The notes under the pieces were generated by a model. The model worked only from the letters and a program-made list of their open reading frames with translations. It made no database searches and was not told the origin of the DNA. This document shows, piece after piece, positions 9,482-18,762 of a DNA stretch of 64,000 nt. Source of the stretch: Psychrobacter pygoscelis. GTDB taxonomy: Bacteria; Pseudomonadota; Gammaproteobacteria; Pseudomonadales; Moraxellaceae. Location of the stretch: positions 868,001-932,000 of the forward strand of contig NZ_RQRU01000001.1 of assembly GCF_004335015.1 (NCBI RefSeq), in the 5' to 3' direction. Position 1 is the stretch's first letter. Each line of letters opens with the position of its first letter. The position numbers and the translations under genes were made by a program.

Positions 9482-10489
9482 TTATCCTAACCAACCATTA
9501 ACATAATAGTCACTGACATTAGGATAGCGAGACAGTAAGCCGCAGCGTGAAGACACGTTAAAATAACACATGCCATCCGCATCTAGCTGAATCTCCCAGC
9601 CTAAATAATAGGCGGCGACAATGACATGTCCTGCAAATAGACGAATCTGGCGATACTGTTGCCGATGCTGCGGCAACAACGACAGCTGACTTAATAGGTA
9701 GCTGCGCAGATAGTGACAGATATCCTTCGCACTATAGCGGCAATTAATTGTCTTACGCGTCTCACAAGTACGTAAAGCATGGACAGCAACACTACAAGGC
9801 AATATATCTGATACCAAGCTACCCTCGCCACTATCAAAGCGCTCAGGATATAACAGTACCTCCCAATCATCGGCGTAGATACTGTTCAATAGCTCATCAG
9901 CATCATAATTGTAACGATGCTCAGTGTGCTGTGCTGCAGGGGTAAGCTCTGAGTACGAGTTGGTGCGCAAAGCGATCCCGTAGCGTGTCAAATCTGGATA
10001 CGCCTTGAGCGCAGCATGAATGTCTACCATGTCCAATAACGTCAATTGGCTCAAAGATGGTAGTAAGGGCTGCTCACTATAATTGGTATAAAAACTCGCT
10101 GGTAGCTCAATGAGACCCGCCGCCGTCAGTAACGCTAAGTGCTCCGCTAGAGCCTCAGACTCAATAAGCGCCCATTTTGATAGCGTCGCTTCTGCTCTCA
10201 TAAAAGTCTGAGAACGTTGCAACTTAGCGCTCTTATATTGCGACTTGGTGCCCTTATAAAGCCGCCGAAGCTGGCCATTATAATTTGGGGCCGGATCAGG
10301 GATATCAGTTAAGGGTCGAGCCGGATTAATCGGGGTCTTAGTCGGGTCAAAATTTGGGTGACGAATGGCAGGCGCTTGGGACAGTTGTTGAGCTTTATTA
10401 TTATCTGACGCAGTAGCGATTTTTCGTGAGCTTTTAGCGACTATCATGGCGTCTTGTGCGGAGGATTCAGAGGCGGAGGGCTGAGTCAT
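9482..10489 (-). CDS. Lineage-specific protein of unknown function
   Basis: Not recognised. The preferred ATG at 10489 follows GGGAGATGTC, giving 335 residues; an alternative ATG lies four codons upstream. The first 75 residues are polar, Ser/Ala/Pro-rich and probably disordered. Residues about 75-335 look globular, with many Leu and Tyr, a Lys/Arg-rich start (YKGTKSQYKSAKLQRSQ) and several cysteines near the C-terminus. There is no signal peptide or membrane span. The C-terminus ends YYVNGWLG. It sits between pyrE and the YeeZ-like gene with gaps of about 190 and 230 bases, so it seems a single-gene unit. Base usage resembles the neighbours, so it is probably native to the genus. Confidence 0.75.
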   Translation of the reverse strand: MTQPSASESSAQDAMIVAKSSRKIATASDNNKAQQLSQAPAIRHPNFDPTKTPINPARPLTDIPDPAPNYNGQLRRLYKGTKSQYKSAKLQRSQTFMRAEATLSKWALIESEALAEHLALLTAAGLIELPASFYTNYSEQPLLPSLSQLTLLDMVDIHAALKAYPDLTRYGIALRTNSYSELTPAAQHTEHRYNYDADELLNSIYADDWEVLLYPERFDSGEGSLVSDILPCSVAVHALRTCETRKTINCRYSAKDICHYLRSYLLSQLSLLPQHRQQYRQIRLFAGHVIVAAYYLGWEIQLDADGMCYFNVSSRCGLLSRYPNVSDYYVNGWLG

Positions 10490-10716
10490 GACATCTCCCA
10501 ATAAATATCTGGCGGCGGCGAATCAACAACTTATCAATACAAACCTGTGGTGAGGCAGCACTACGTAAAGTTGATATGGCTACGATCGGTAGAAATACGG
10601 CTAAGATGATAGCATACGCCTGCTATGGATACGTCATTGACTTGGTATATTATTGCGGCTGCTTTCTTGATTTCTAAAGCCAATTACCTAACAAGGTAGG
10701 CACGTAAAATCATCCA

Positions 10717-11562
10717 TTATAACTTTGCTAATATATACTGATAGCCTGCCTGCCAATCTGGAAACTCCAGCCAATCTCTAGGAATATTGCTATGTAGTCT
10801 CTTGCCTGAGACGGGCTTTGACTCATCAATCGTAGGCGGCGTAGTACCCAACTGCTCGCATAACCACTTTAGCATTTCATACGATGTCACCGGTCTATAG
10901 TCAGTCGCTAAATAAACGGGCTTAGGCGCTGATTCTAACGTTAGCACTTTAGCAATAAGGGTAATTAGGTCACTATCCATGATACGATTGGACCAAGCGT
11001 ACTCTGGCATTGCGGTCTTATCTTGCTCCTGAGCTTTACGAATGCGCATCAGGCGCTCTACCCCGTAAATACCGCTAGGGCGAATAATAACCGTCTTATC
11101 AGCATAGGCTTGCTGCAAAGCTTGCTCTGCCTTGAGAATATAAACGGACGACTCACGTTTGGGCGTCGCAGGCGCTATTGTCTCATCAATCCACTCGCCA
11201 TCATCCTGACCATAGACACCTGTTGAAGAGATAAACACGACCCGTTCAAGTTTTGGTAAGTTGTCTGACAGCTGAGCTATATGCTGGGCGATGCCAAGAT
11301 AGGTATTTTTATAAGCGTCCACATTGTACTCGTCAGGGGTGACAATAATCGCAATGTGGCTAAAGTCATGCACCTGCTCAGAGGTAAGAGTCAAGGCATC
11401 AGCTTGAATAAATTTGGCCGACTCGTGCAGCTTGTAGCTGCTACGCTCACCTCGAGCCAGTCCAGTCACCTGGTAGCCTTGCTCGGTCAGCTTATTAGTG
11501 ACCGGCGCACCAATATCACCCTGGCCGATAATGAGAATATTAGGTTGGGAGAGCTGGGTCAT
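10717..11562 (-). CDS. NAD(P)-binding epimerase-like protein (YeeZ/SDR family)
   Basis: An extended SDR-type Rossmann protein of 281 residues. The nucleotide-binding motif GQGDIGAPVTNKL (GxGxxG) is at about residue 13. The segment VFISSTGVYGQDDGEWIDE near 108 and the catalytic-type Tyr/Lys pair in SSVYILKAEQAL near 140 follow the family plan. RPSGIYG near 160 is also typical. YeeZ-like proteins are predicted sugar-nucleotide epimerases with no firm substrate, so the reaction is unknown. It stands alone on the minus strand between an unknown gene and an acetyltransferase. Confidence 0.85.
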   Translation of the reverse strand: MTQLSQPNILIIGQGDIGAPVTNKLTEQGYQVTGLARGERSSYKLHESAKFIQADALTLTSEQVHDFSHIAIIVTPDEYNVDAYKNTYLGIAQHIAQLSDNLPKLERVVFISSTGVYGQDDGEWIDETIAPATPKRESSVYILKAEQALQQAYADKTVIIRPSGIYGVERLMRIRKAQEQDKTAMPEYAWSNRIMDSDLITLIAKVLTLESAPKPVYLATDYRPVTSYEMLKWLCEQLGTTPPTIDESKPVSGKRLHSNIPRDWLEFPDWQAGYQYILAKL

Positions 11563-11684
11563 GATGGCATCCTTATTGTCGTAAATATTGTCTTGATATA
11601 AATTAGCAATGGCTGACCATTCATTCTAAGGACAATATTTAAAAAAGCCATTGTCTTTCGTATCCAAGGTAGAGCCTCTTATAA

Positions 11685-12266
11685 TTAGCTGCCGTTACTT
11701 GCCGTCCATTCTCGTCGCGTGATTTTATATAAAACATGCCTCGCTAAGGGATGGGTCGGATCTGACTCAGGTATAGCAGGATGCTCAAAGTCGCTTTGCG
11801 TATTGGTCATGCCCAAACGCTCCATGACTAACCGAGAGGGCTGATTGATCGCTGCAGTAAAAGAGACGACTTCATTGGCATTGAGCACTTCAAAGGCGAA
11901 TTCTAATGCAGCACGACCAGCTTCTGTCGCGTAGCCTTGACCCCAATAGTTAGGATGTAGTCGCCAACCGACCTCAATACACGGCGCAAAGGGCAAGTCT
12001 GCTTGTGGCTCATGCAAACCCACAAAGCCAATAAATCTGCCAGCTTCGTGACTCTTCTTTAAGCCAACGGCCCAAAAGCCCCAGCCTCTATCTGCAATAA
12101 GCTGTTGGCACTTTGCCGCAATTTGGTTGCTCTGCTCTACTGATAATAGCTTGGGGAAGTATTTCATCACTCTTGGGTCGGCACTCATCTCGGCAAAGCG
12201 TGCAAAATCATCTTCTACCCATTGCCTAAGATAAAGCCGCTCGGTTTCTAGTATCCAATTTGGCAT
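11685..12266 (-). CDS. GNAT-family N-acetyltransferase (RimJ/RimL type)
   Basis: Acetyl-CoA-dependent acetyltransferase of the RimJ/RimL subgroup; the substrate could be a protein N-terminus or a small amine. The family start ETERLYLRQWVEDD is followed by the GNAT core, with the acetyl-CoA loop region EVGWRLHPNYWGQGYATEAGRAALEFAF near residue 95 and MERLGM near 150. The open frame extends to 12362, but AAGGTGG lies 6 bases before the ATG at 12266, which gives 193 residues and the canonical N-terminus. It lies about 60 bases after a possible 35-residue membrane peptide on the same strand. Confidence 0.92.
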   Translation of the reverse strand: MPNWILETERLYLRQWVEDDFARFAEMSADPRVMKYFPKLLSVEQSNQIAAKCQQLIADRGWGFWAVGLKKSHEAGRFIGFVGLHEPQADLPFAPCIEVGWRLHPNYWGQGYATEAGRAALEFAFEVLNANEVVSFTAAINQPSRLVMERLGMTNTQSDFEHPAIPESDPTHPLARHVLYKITRREWTASNGS

Positions 12267-12325
12267 GGACGCCACCTTATCAATAGTCTCTGCCAACAAT
12301 GACAAGAGATTTGATAGCACTAATT

Positions 12326-12433
12326 CTAAACGCTCCAAAGTATAATCGTATAAGCTTCCCAAAGCAGCCAGCCTACAATGGCTATACTTAATAGTAAGAT
12401 AATAATTATTGAATACTTAATTTCTTTCTTCAT
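12326..12433 (-). CDS. Possible 35-residue single-span membrane peptide
   Basis: ATG at 12433 to TAG at 12326 encodes a basic head (MKKEIKYS) followed by a strongly hydrophobic stretch (IIIILLLSIAIVGWLL) and a short tail, a typical small inner-membrane peptide. The ribosome binding site is weak (TAAAGAT). It lies between the DUF4105 gene and the acetyltransferase on the same strand. A chance ORF in AT-rich DNA is a real alternative; conservation in related genomes would decide. Confidence 0.35.
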   Translation of the reverse strand: MKKEIKYSIIIILLLSIAIVGWLLWEAYTIILWSV

Positions 12434-12511
12434 ATCTTTAGAAATATAGTATTAATTGATAAATAAGGTTTTCGCTATATCAAAACCTAATGCTTACCTG
12501 AAATATCGATT

Positions 12512-14644
12512 TCAAAAATACTTCACGTAAGCCAGCTGCACGTCGTCTTGATCGCGGACACGATGTTGAAAATCATGACTGCCTTGCAATCTTACTGCTT
12601 GGGCACGATCGATATCATACTGTACACCAAAGGTAGCAATAGGCTGCCAATAATGGCCGCTGGCATTGCTATCAACGCTCTTGTCTGAGATTTTATTAAT
12701 ATCGCCATGATACCAATACGGCAATTGCAATTCAGCGTGAGCACGCAGCTTGGGGTTGAGCTGATAACGACAGCCTAGATTGGCCCCAATACCGACACGC
12801 CAACCATTATTAATGCCTTTACCTACTTGGGTAGCCCCCATTCCCAGTGCATAACAAAGCTGTGGGGGCAATTCACCTGAACCAGCTGTTGGTGTCCCAA
12901 AGGCCATGGAGATGCCGTGCTCGTAAGCGGCGTTTGCCACAAGACGATCGCCAGCATTGGCTTCGGAACCATCATTGACTCGGGTTGCCCCAAGATTAGC
13001 GCCCCACGTCTTGCCAGACTTGGCACTATTGATAGGGTTAAAGGAGCGGCCGCGAATGAGTGTAAAGTCTTGTAGTTGGATACGGTCCTGATAAGGGTGG
13101 TCATTATTACCATCATTAGCGTAAACGCGTAGATTCGCTGACAAGCCTTCAAAATCAAAGTTTTGCGGATAACCTGCTGGTCGGTCTAGTAAGTCGTTAA
13201 ATCCAGCCCGCAAACCAAAGCTAAGATAAGCATCGTTGTTATTTTTACCATCAATCTCACCGCTTCGTTGGCCAATACCAACCTTGACTCTGTTAATAGG
13301 ATGAGCGTCGTTAGGGTTGTTACTAGCGGGCGTGATAGCCGTGGGTAATAGCTTGTTATCCTCGCTAATAGCACTATCAGGTAAGGCGCGCGCCGTACTA
13401 ACCACAGCGCTTTCGGTGACCGCTGCGGCATTACGTTTTGCTTGCTTTAGAGTATTGTCAGCCGGCAGATAGCTTTGCTCGGTAATTAGCCCTTCTTTAG
13501 TCAACAGTCGCACCACATCTGATGGTACGACCACATACGGTAACTGGCTCAGCAAGCTACTCTCTGGTCGCACAATATCGATATAACGCAGTATCTCAGA
13601 GGCACAATTGTCCGTGGTAAAATAATACGGCAGTCCTAAGTCCTTGGTTTCCCACACATGACGCATGATCTGTTGAACCTCGGCTTGGGTAAGTGCCAAG
13701 GGATAGCTCCAGACATCACGATTGTCTTTTTTGAGATAATGAGCAAGCTTTTGTGGATAAGGGTCGATAGTTATGTCATTGGGATAAGCCCCGATGATGG
13801 ATTTGCCCGCGTAAACCACAAAGCTATCGTCAGGACTGCCTGCTACGGTATCGTTGAGAGCATGAGCGGCATCAATATTGGCTGGATCAGCCAAGCTCTT
13901 AGTAGAGTCGATAAGCATCAGCGTATGGGCGAAGGCCGATAGCGGATTGTCCAAGTACTCACCTGCGAATACTACAGACAGTCGCTGTGCATCGAGCTTA
14001 TCCATCCACGCATCAAACTCGGGGCAATGAACCTCATCAAGCACTTTGTTAGGAATCTCAAGTTGGCTCTGCAACCAATATCTACGCGCAGGGAAGCGGC
14101 ACAAGGTGGTATGGCGAGATCGCTTATCCGTAGCACTTAATGAAGAAGTCGGAGCTAACATCAGCTCAAGCAAGGCCTCTAGCTCAGCCTGTGCATTAGT
14201 CTTGCCCTCTGGGCTAATAAAAAACTCAGGGTTATCTACTTGACTTGCGCCTTTGCTACGCGAGTTAGTCTGCTCGGTGTAATATAATAAACGTCGCCAA
14301 GTCGGATGCTCTGCCAGTTTTTTCTGCAAAGCTTGTTGACGTAACTGTGGATAAAGGCTGTGCTGGTTGTGGCTATCACTATCAATGCCGCTATCAATAT
14401 TATTCGTTTGTCCTGCAACGTTGGTAATCGACGTCAGCGTCACTACATCGGGCTTGTCTAGGTTATTGGCATCAGCCGTCGTCTCTGCTACCGCACTGCT
14501 ACTAGCCATTACAAAAAAGCTGACTCCTGCCAGCAACGTCGCCACTCGCTGTAACGTCACTCGACTACAATCACTGTAGCAATTAACTGCTACTAGATGA
14601 GCATCGATATCATCATGCTTAGTCGGGGTTAGTATAGGTGACAT
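12512..14644 (-). CDS. DUF4105 (Lnb N-terminal) envelope protein
   Basis: A 710-residue exported protein. A basic, polar head is followed by a hydrophobic segment ending in Ala-X-Ala at about residue 52 (VMASSSAVAET), an Sec-type signal. Residues about 180-390 match the DUF4105 pattern, with CRFPARRYWL, a His in FAHTLMLID and a Cys in TTDNCASEILRYI, the residues thought to form a papain-like centre. The C-terminal 270 residues are rich in alternating Gly/aromatic strands (VKVGIGQRSGEI, LSFGLRAGF) and end in YVKYF, suggesting an outer-membrane beta barrel. The role is not established; it may act on envelope lipoproteins or peptidoglycan. A polar linker separates the two halves. Confidence 0.85.
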   Translation of the reverse strand: MSPILTPTKHDDIDAHLVAVNCYSDCSRVTLQRVATLLAGVSFFVMASSSAVAETTADANNLDKPDVVTLTSITNVAGQTNNIDSGIDSDSHNQHSLYPQLRQQALQKKLAEHPTWRRLLYYTEQTNSRSKGASQVDNPEFFISPEGKTNAQAELEALLELMLAPTSSLSATDKRSRHTTLCRFPARRYWLQSQLEIPNKVLDEVHCPEFDAWMDKLDAQRLSVVFAGEYLDNPLSAFAHTLMLIDSTKSLADPANIDAAHALNDTVAGSPDDSFVVYAGKSIIGAYPNDITIDPYPQKLAHYLKKDNRDVWSYPLALTQAEVQQIMRHVWETKDLGLPYYFTTDNCASEILRYIDIVRPESSLLSQLPYVVVPSDVVRLLTKEGLITEQSYLPADNTLKQAKRNAAAVTESAVVSTARALPDSAISEDNKLLPTAITPASNNPNDAHPINRVKVGIGQRSGEIDGKNNNDAYLSFGLRAGFNDLLDRPAGYPQNFDFEGLSANLRVYANDGNNDHPYQDRIQLQDFTLIRGRSFNPINSAKSGKTWGANLGATRVNDGSEANAGDRLVANAAYEHGISMAFGTPTAGSGELPPQLCYALGMGATQVGKGINNGWRVGIGANLGCRYQLNPKLRAHAELQLPYWYHGDINKISDKSVDSNASGHYWQPIATFGVQYDIDRAQAVRLQGSHDFQHRVRDQDDVQLAYVKYF

Positions 14645-14868
14645 AAGGACCTCAAAGCGAAATAGTGGTACTAAACAAGGCGCGGATGAGTCCGCTGCTT
14701 TATTGTGTTGAGTTAAGATGATATTACCATGACAAATATTTGCCTAGCGATATAAATCGCTATCATAGCAGCAAAATTATTGTCCAACACTAGGCTAGTG
14801 CTTGCATCCTAGAGATATCTAACCTAGGCTATCATGAATATTTACCATTCTTATTTTGAAACTAAACT

Positions 14869-15477
14869 ATGCCCACACCTACTCTGCCAATATCTGACAC
14901 TTTTAATATCATTGATGGTCGCCTGACTTCGGCCAATTGGGTGCCTTCGCCTAATTTTAACGCGCGGCCCGATGACACTGAAATTAGCGCTATTGTCATT
15001 CATAACATTAGCTTGCCGCCTAATGAGTTTGAAAAAACGGACGCTCGTGGTATCCATTACGTTGAGGCGCTATTTACCAATACCTTAGATTGGGAAGCTC
15101 ATCCCTACTTTAAAGCCATTGAAGGTATGGAAGTCTCAGCGCATTTGTTCATTCAGCGCGATGGTAACGTGACTCAGTTTGTCAACTTTGCAGATCGCGC
15201 ATGGCATGCGGGGCGCTCAAGCTATTTGGCCCAGCCAGAGTGTAATGACTATACGATTGGCATTGAGCTTGAAGGCTCTGACTTTCAGTCTTTTGCCGAT
15301 GCTCAGTACGCGACCTTGGCGCAAGTGATTGCTGCAGTTTATCAGGCCTATCCCAAAACGCGGCGGCACTTAACAGGACATAGCGATATTGCGCCAGGGC
15401 GAAAGACTGACCCAGGTGAATTTTTTGAATGGACAAGACTGCGTAAAATGGTAAGCGATTTACTACTTCCATCCTAA
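14869..15477 (+). CDS. ampD: 1,6-anhydro-N-acetylmuramyl-L-alanine amidase
   Basis: Cytoplasmic zinc amidase that cleaves the peptide from anhydro-muropeptides in peptidoglycan recycling, which controls AmpR-type beta-lactamase induction where present. The 202-residue protein shows the Amidase_2 residues: His45 in IVIHNIS, the HLFIQRDG strand, RAWHAGRS, TIGIELEG, and the zinc/catalytic end TGHSDIAPGRKTDPG. Length and order match E. coli AmpD (183). The ATG at 14869 has only a weak ribosome binding site. It starts the plus-strand pair ampD-murJ. Confidence 0.97.
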   Translation: MPTPTLPISDTFNIIDGRLTSANWVPSPNFNARPDDTEISAIVIHNISLPPNEFEKTDARGIHYVEALFTNTLDWEAHPYFKAIEGMEVSAHLFIQRDGNVTQFVNFADRAWHAGRSSYLAQPECNDYTIGIELEGSDFQSFADAQYATLAQVIAAVYQAYPKTRRHLTGHSDIAPGRKTDPGEFFEWTRLRKMVSDLLLPS

Positions 15478-15626
15478 CTGTCTAACCAAATACCTTTAAG
15501 GTGAGCAGGGCAATTAATCTATTTAGAAGCTTCAATCTAGTTACCACCTTATTCCATCTCAAATCCATCATACCGACTTGAGATAATGCTATAATCCACT
15601 CCATTTCGTTGGGTTAAAGGCATTGA

Positions 15627-17183
15627 TTGTTCATGGCAAAAAGTAAACTGTTTCGCTCGACCATGGTCGTCAGTTCTATGACGATGCTGTCACGCGTTTT
15701 AGGTCTCGTTCGTGATATGGTGCTAATGAGCGTCTTTGGCGCAGGCGGATTGATGGATGCCTTTTTAGTCGCCTTTAAGATCCCTAACTTTTTACGCAGG
15801 CTATTTGCCGAAGGTGCTTTTAGCCAAGCCTTTGTTCCTGTCCTCTCTGAATACAAAGAGCGCTTTACCCTCCAAGAAGTTCAGATTCTTATCAGTCGCA
15901 CCTCAGGCGCCTTACTGATGATTTTGTCGCTACTCACAGTGGTGGTAATCTTAGCAGCGCCATGGGTAATTACTTTATTTGCCCCTGGCTTTGCCGACAG
16001 TCCGGATAAATTCGCCACTGCCAGTGAGCTACTACGCCTCACCTTCCCTTACCTGTTGTTTATTTCCATGACGGCCTTTGCCGGTAGTATATTGCAAAGT
16101 TATGGCCGCTTTGCAGCGCCCGCTTTCGCGCCAGTGCTGCTTAACCTCTGTATGATTAGTGGGGCGCTCATCTTTGCTCCGATGTTCTCTAAGCCTATCA
16201 TGGCACTTGGCTACTCGGTCGCCATCGCTGGTCTATTGCAGTTTATGATTCAGCTGCCACAGCTGTGGCAACAAAAGCTGTTGGTTGCACCTAAGGTCAA
16301 CTTCCAACATGAAGGGGTCCGCCGTATTCTCAAGCTAATGCTACCGGCCATCTTTGGCGTTTCGGTCACCCAAATTAACTTACTACTCAACACCGTATTT
16401 GCCTCTTTGATGATGGGCGGCTCTGTATCTTGGCTTTATGCCGCTGAGCGCTTAAGCGAATTGCCGCTTGGCCTGATTGGTGTGGCGATTGGTACAGTGA
16501 TACTGCCTAGCCTATCGGCTAGTGAAGCCAAAAAAGATGACGTTACTTTTAGGAAGACTTTAGATTGGGCCTCGCGCCTGATTATCCTAATCGGTATCCC
16601 TGCCGCTGCGGCGCTCTTCGTCTTGTCTGATGTGTTGATGCAGTCGCTATTTATGCGCGGTGAGTTTGTGCTTCGTGATGCTCAAATGAGTGGTCTTGCG
16701 CTTCGTAGTATGTCGGGTGGTATCTTAGGCTTTATGTTAATTAAAATATTTGCCCCTGCATTTTTTGCACGTCAAGATACCAAGACACCAGTGAAGATTG
16801 GTGTCGTGGCCGTTATTGCCAACATGGTATTCAGTGTTATTTTTATCGGTGTGTTTTACTTCTTTAAATTGCCACTACATGGCGGCTTGGCACTCGCGAC
16901 GACTGGTGCTTCATTTGTAAACGCGGGTCTGCTCTATTATTTCTTACACAAGCGCGACCTATTTCGCTTCGGTCCACATTGGAAGAAGCTGTTTGCCCAA
17001 TTTGGTTTTTCGTGCGCAGTTATGGTAGCGGCTCTTTATGCCATGCTACCCTATTTCCCCACCCATTCTGCCCAGTGGCAGCGCATCGGGGCGCTGTTGA
17101 TCATCAGTGCCATTGGCGCTGCGGTCTATGGTGTCGTACTATTGGCAACGGGCTTTCGACCGCGTCAGCTTAAACACGGTTAA
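15627..17183 (+). CDS. murJ: Lipid II flippase MurJ
   Basis: Moves lipid II across the inner membrane for peptidoglycan assembly. The 518-residue MOP-superfamily protein has about 14 membrane spans. The family start STMVVSSMTMLSRVLGLVRDMVLMSVFGAG contains the first-helix Arg/Asp residues, and KIPNFLRRLFAEGAFSQAFVPVLSEYK is nearly canonical. The start is ambiguous: AAAGG lies 6 bases before a TTG at 15627 and 12 bases before an ATG at 15633; the difference is two residues. It follows ampD by 150 bases. Confidence 0.97.
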   Translation: MFMAKSKLFRSTMVVSSMTMLSRVLGLVRDMVLMSVFGAGGLMDAFLVAFKIPNFLRRLFAEGAFSQAFVPVLSEYKERFTLQEVQILISRTSGALLMILSLLTVVVILAAPWVITLFAPGFADSPDKFATASELLRLTFPYLLFISMTAFAGSILQSYGRFAAPAFAPVLLNLCMISGALIFAPMFSKPIMALGYSVAIAGLLQFMIQLPQLWQQKLLVAPKVNFQHEGVRRILKLMLPAIFGVSVTQINLLLNTVFASLMMGGSVSWLYAAERLSELPLGLIGVAIGTVILPSLSASEAKKDDVTFRKTLDWASRLIILIGIPAAAALFVLSDVLMQSLFMRGEFVLRDAQMSGLALRSMSGGILGFMLIKIFAPAFFARQDTKTPVKIGVVAVIANMVFSVIFIGVFYFFKLPLHGGLALATTGASFVNAGLLYYFLHKRDLFRFGPHWKKLFAQFGFSCAVMVAALYAMLPYFPTHSAQWQRIGALLIISAIGAAVYGVVLLATGFRPRQLKHG

Positions 17184-17533
17184 TTAAACAAATAATTTAA
17201 CGAGTCGTCTTCACTACTGCCCATAGCTATTAATTACAGCTATAGTCGAGTCTAGATAAAGTAGCGTCATCGTAATATGATGCGCAACGGGTACATACTT
17301 TTTTGGCTGGCGGCGGGCACGCTGACAGAGGCTGCAGAAAACTCATCCCAGTATCACTAATAAACTTACTACATGCCGTCTGCGCATCAGACCAGTGACC
17401 GACAGTCAATCTGGACTGACGCTTAAAATAATATCGTGAGCACACTGTAGCATTGAAAATTGCCGGTCATGTCATCACTTCTATTAAAGTACCCGTCATT
17501 AAAAAAACTTTATTCATCTACAAGAGAAGAAAT
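17184..17533. other. Intergenic region after murJ
   Basis: No supported gene. A 71-codon minus-strand frame at 17230-17445 begins with GTG and is cysteine-rich, but it has no ribosome binding site or family match and is not called. The frame of the downstream lipoprotein also extends back to 17453 without a good start. Confidence 0.4.
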
Positions 17534-18175
17534 ATGTCATTATCAGCGAAGATTTTACCGCTAACTGCCGCCCTAGCAGCGACCATAGCCATCTCAGGTT
17601 GCAATAAGCAAGAACCTACTGACACCGAGACGCAAACTACCGCCGCGACGACCAATGAAAATACAGCGACTACGAGTGAAGCTACTGACACCGACCCCTT
17701 AAATACTGAACCTAGCGATACAGCCACTAGCGCAGAAGTAGCAGCGGATACAGTAGCAGATCTAGATGAGCCAAACGCGGCCACTAACACCAGTACAAGC
17801 GATGAAAATAAAGACACTGGCCTAACAACAGCGACGGACAATAAAGCGCAGCAAAGTCTAATGACCAACCCAGTCGCAGCTGGCAGCCCTGAAGCCACAC
17901 TAAAAGCGGCTCTTGATACCCTATACTACGGAGATGCCAAAAAAGCCGCGCGTTATTACCAAGTAGATATGGAAAACTTCAGCGAGGAGCTTGCTAAGAC
18001 CCAGTTTGCCTTTCAGCAAACCGTCGAGGGAGTCACCGTAACCAACACCACCTATAATGCGGATAAAACCAAAGCGACCATCGAAGGCGAGCTGATGCTC
18101 AAAGATCAACAAGACCCAGCGCCCTTAACCTATGAGCTACAAAAGATCGATGGGCAGTGGAAGATTCTTGGTTAG
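17534..18175 (+). CDS. Putative lipoprotein with DUF4878-like C-terminal domain
   Basis: A 213-residue predicted lipoprotein. MSLSAKILPLTAALAATIAISGC gives a lipobox ISGC with the lipidated Cys at residue 23. Residues about 25-115 are a Thr/Asp/Ala-rich, disordered linker. Residues about 120-213 resemble the DUF4878/NTF2-like fold, with SPEATLKAALDTLYYGDAKKAARYY and a final strand QKIDGQWKILG. The frame is open from 17453, but AGAAGAAA before the ATG at 17534 and the signal peptide fix the start. The function is unknown; it is anchored in an envelope membrane. It is tail-to-tail with the acetyltransferase. Confidence 0.85.
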   Translation: MSLSAKILPLTAALAATIAISGCNKQEPTDTETQTTAATTNENTATTSEATDTDPLNTEPSDTATSAEVAADTVADLDEPNAATNTSTSDENKDTGLTTATDNKAQQSLMTNPVAAGSPEATLKAALDTLYYGDAKKAARYYQVDMENFSEELAKTQFAFQQTVEGVTVTNTTYNADKTKATIEGELMLKDQQDPAPLTYELQKIDGQWKILG

Positions 18176-18192
18176 ACCCTGCTAATATTAGG

Positions 18193-18729
18193 CTACTGTG
18201 ATGGGAGGATCGCTCTTCCCAACATTACCACATCGGCAGTAAATCCATCCATATCGCAAACTTGTGGCATCACGCCCCACCGTACAAACCCTAAGCGCTC
18301 AAATAGCGCTAAGCTAGCCTCATTATGAGCAAATACTAGCGCCACCACGTTATGGATACCAAGCTTAGGGGCTTGAGCTAGCATCCAATCAATGAGCTGC
18401 CGCGCTAGCCCCTGACGCTGAAAGTCTCTACTGACATAGATACTAATCTCACTGCTGATATGATAGGCGGGACGCTCATATAAATTACTAAAGCTACCCC
18501 ACGCCATCATCTCGCCCAAAGCATTCTTGATAACATAAATGGGCCGATGGGGGTCAGTCAGATGACTGTCAAACCATGCTTGACGCGCTTGCACCTCTAC
18601 AGGCCTTAAGTCTGCAGTCGCTTTTTTTGCCTCGATATTCTGATTGTAGATGGCGACGATAGCCTCAAGATCTGCGCTGTCAGCAAGACAGATATGCCGC
18701 GAGTGAGTCAACTGAGCAAGTGCTGCCAT
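18193..18729 (-). CDS. GNAT N-acetyltransferase (phosphinothricin/MnaT-like)
   Basis: A 178-residue acetyl-CoA-dependent transferase resembling phosphinothricin and methionine sulfone/sulfoximine acetyltransferases. Family marks are the N-terminal DLEAIVAIYNQNI, the segment RPIYVIKNALGEMMAWGSFS, the strand SSEISIYVSRDFQRQGLARQLIDWML with the QxxG acetyl-CoA loop near residue 110, and SLALFERLGFVRWGVMPQV. AAGGAAG lies 8 bases before the ATG at 18729; the upstream extension to 18768 would run into a repeat end. The substrate is unproven. Confidence 0.9.
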   Translation of the reverse strand: MAALAQLTHSRHICLADSADLEAIVAIYNQNIEAKKATADLRPVEVQARQAWFDSHLTDPHRPIYVIKNALGEMMAWGSFSNLYERPAYHISSEISIYVSRDFQRQGLARQLIDWMLAQAPKLGIHNVVALVFAHNEASLALFERLGFVRWGVMPQVCDMDGFTADVVMLGRAILPSQ

Positions 18730-18762
18730 TATCTTTGCTTCCTTAGTTTTATACTGATATAT

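Noticed and set aside
17230-17445. 71-codon Cys-rich minus-strand frame after murJ
   Set aside because: It starts with GTG and has no ribosome binding site, recognisable motif or context; likely chance.
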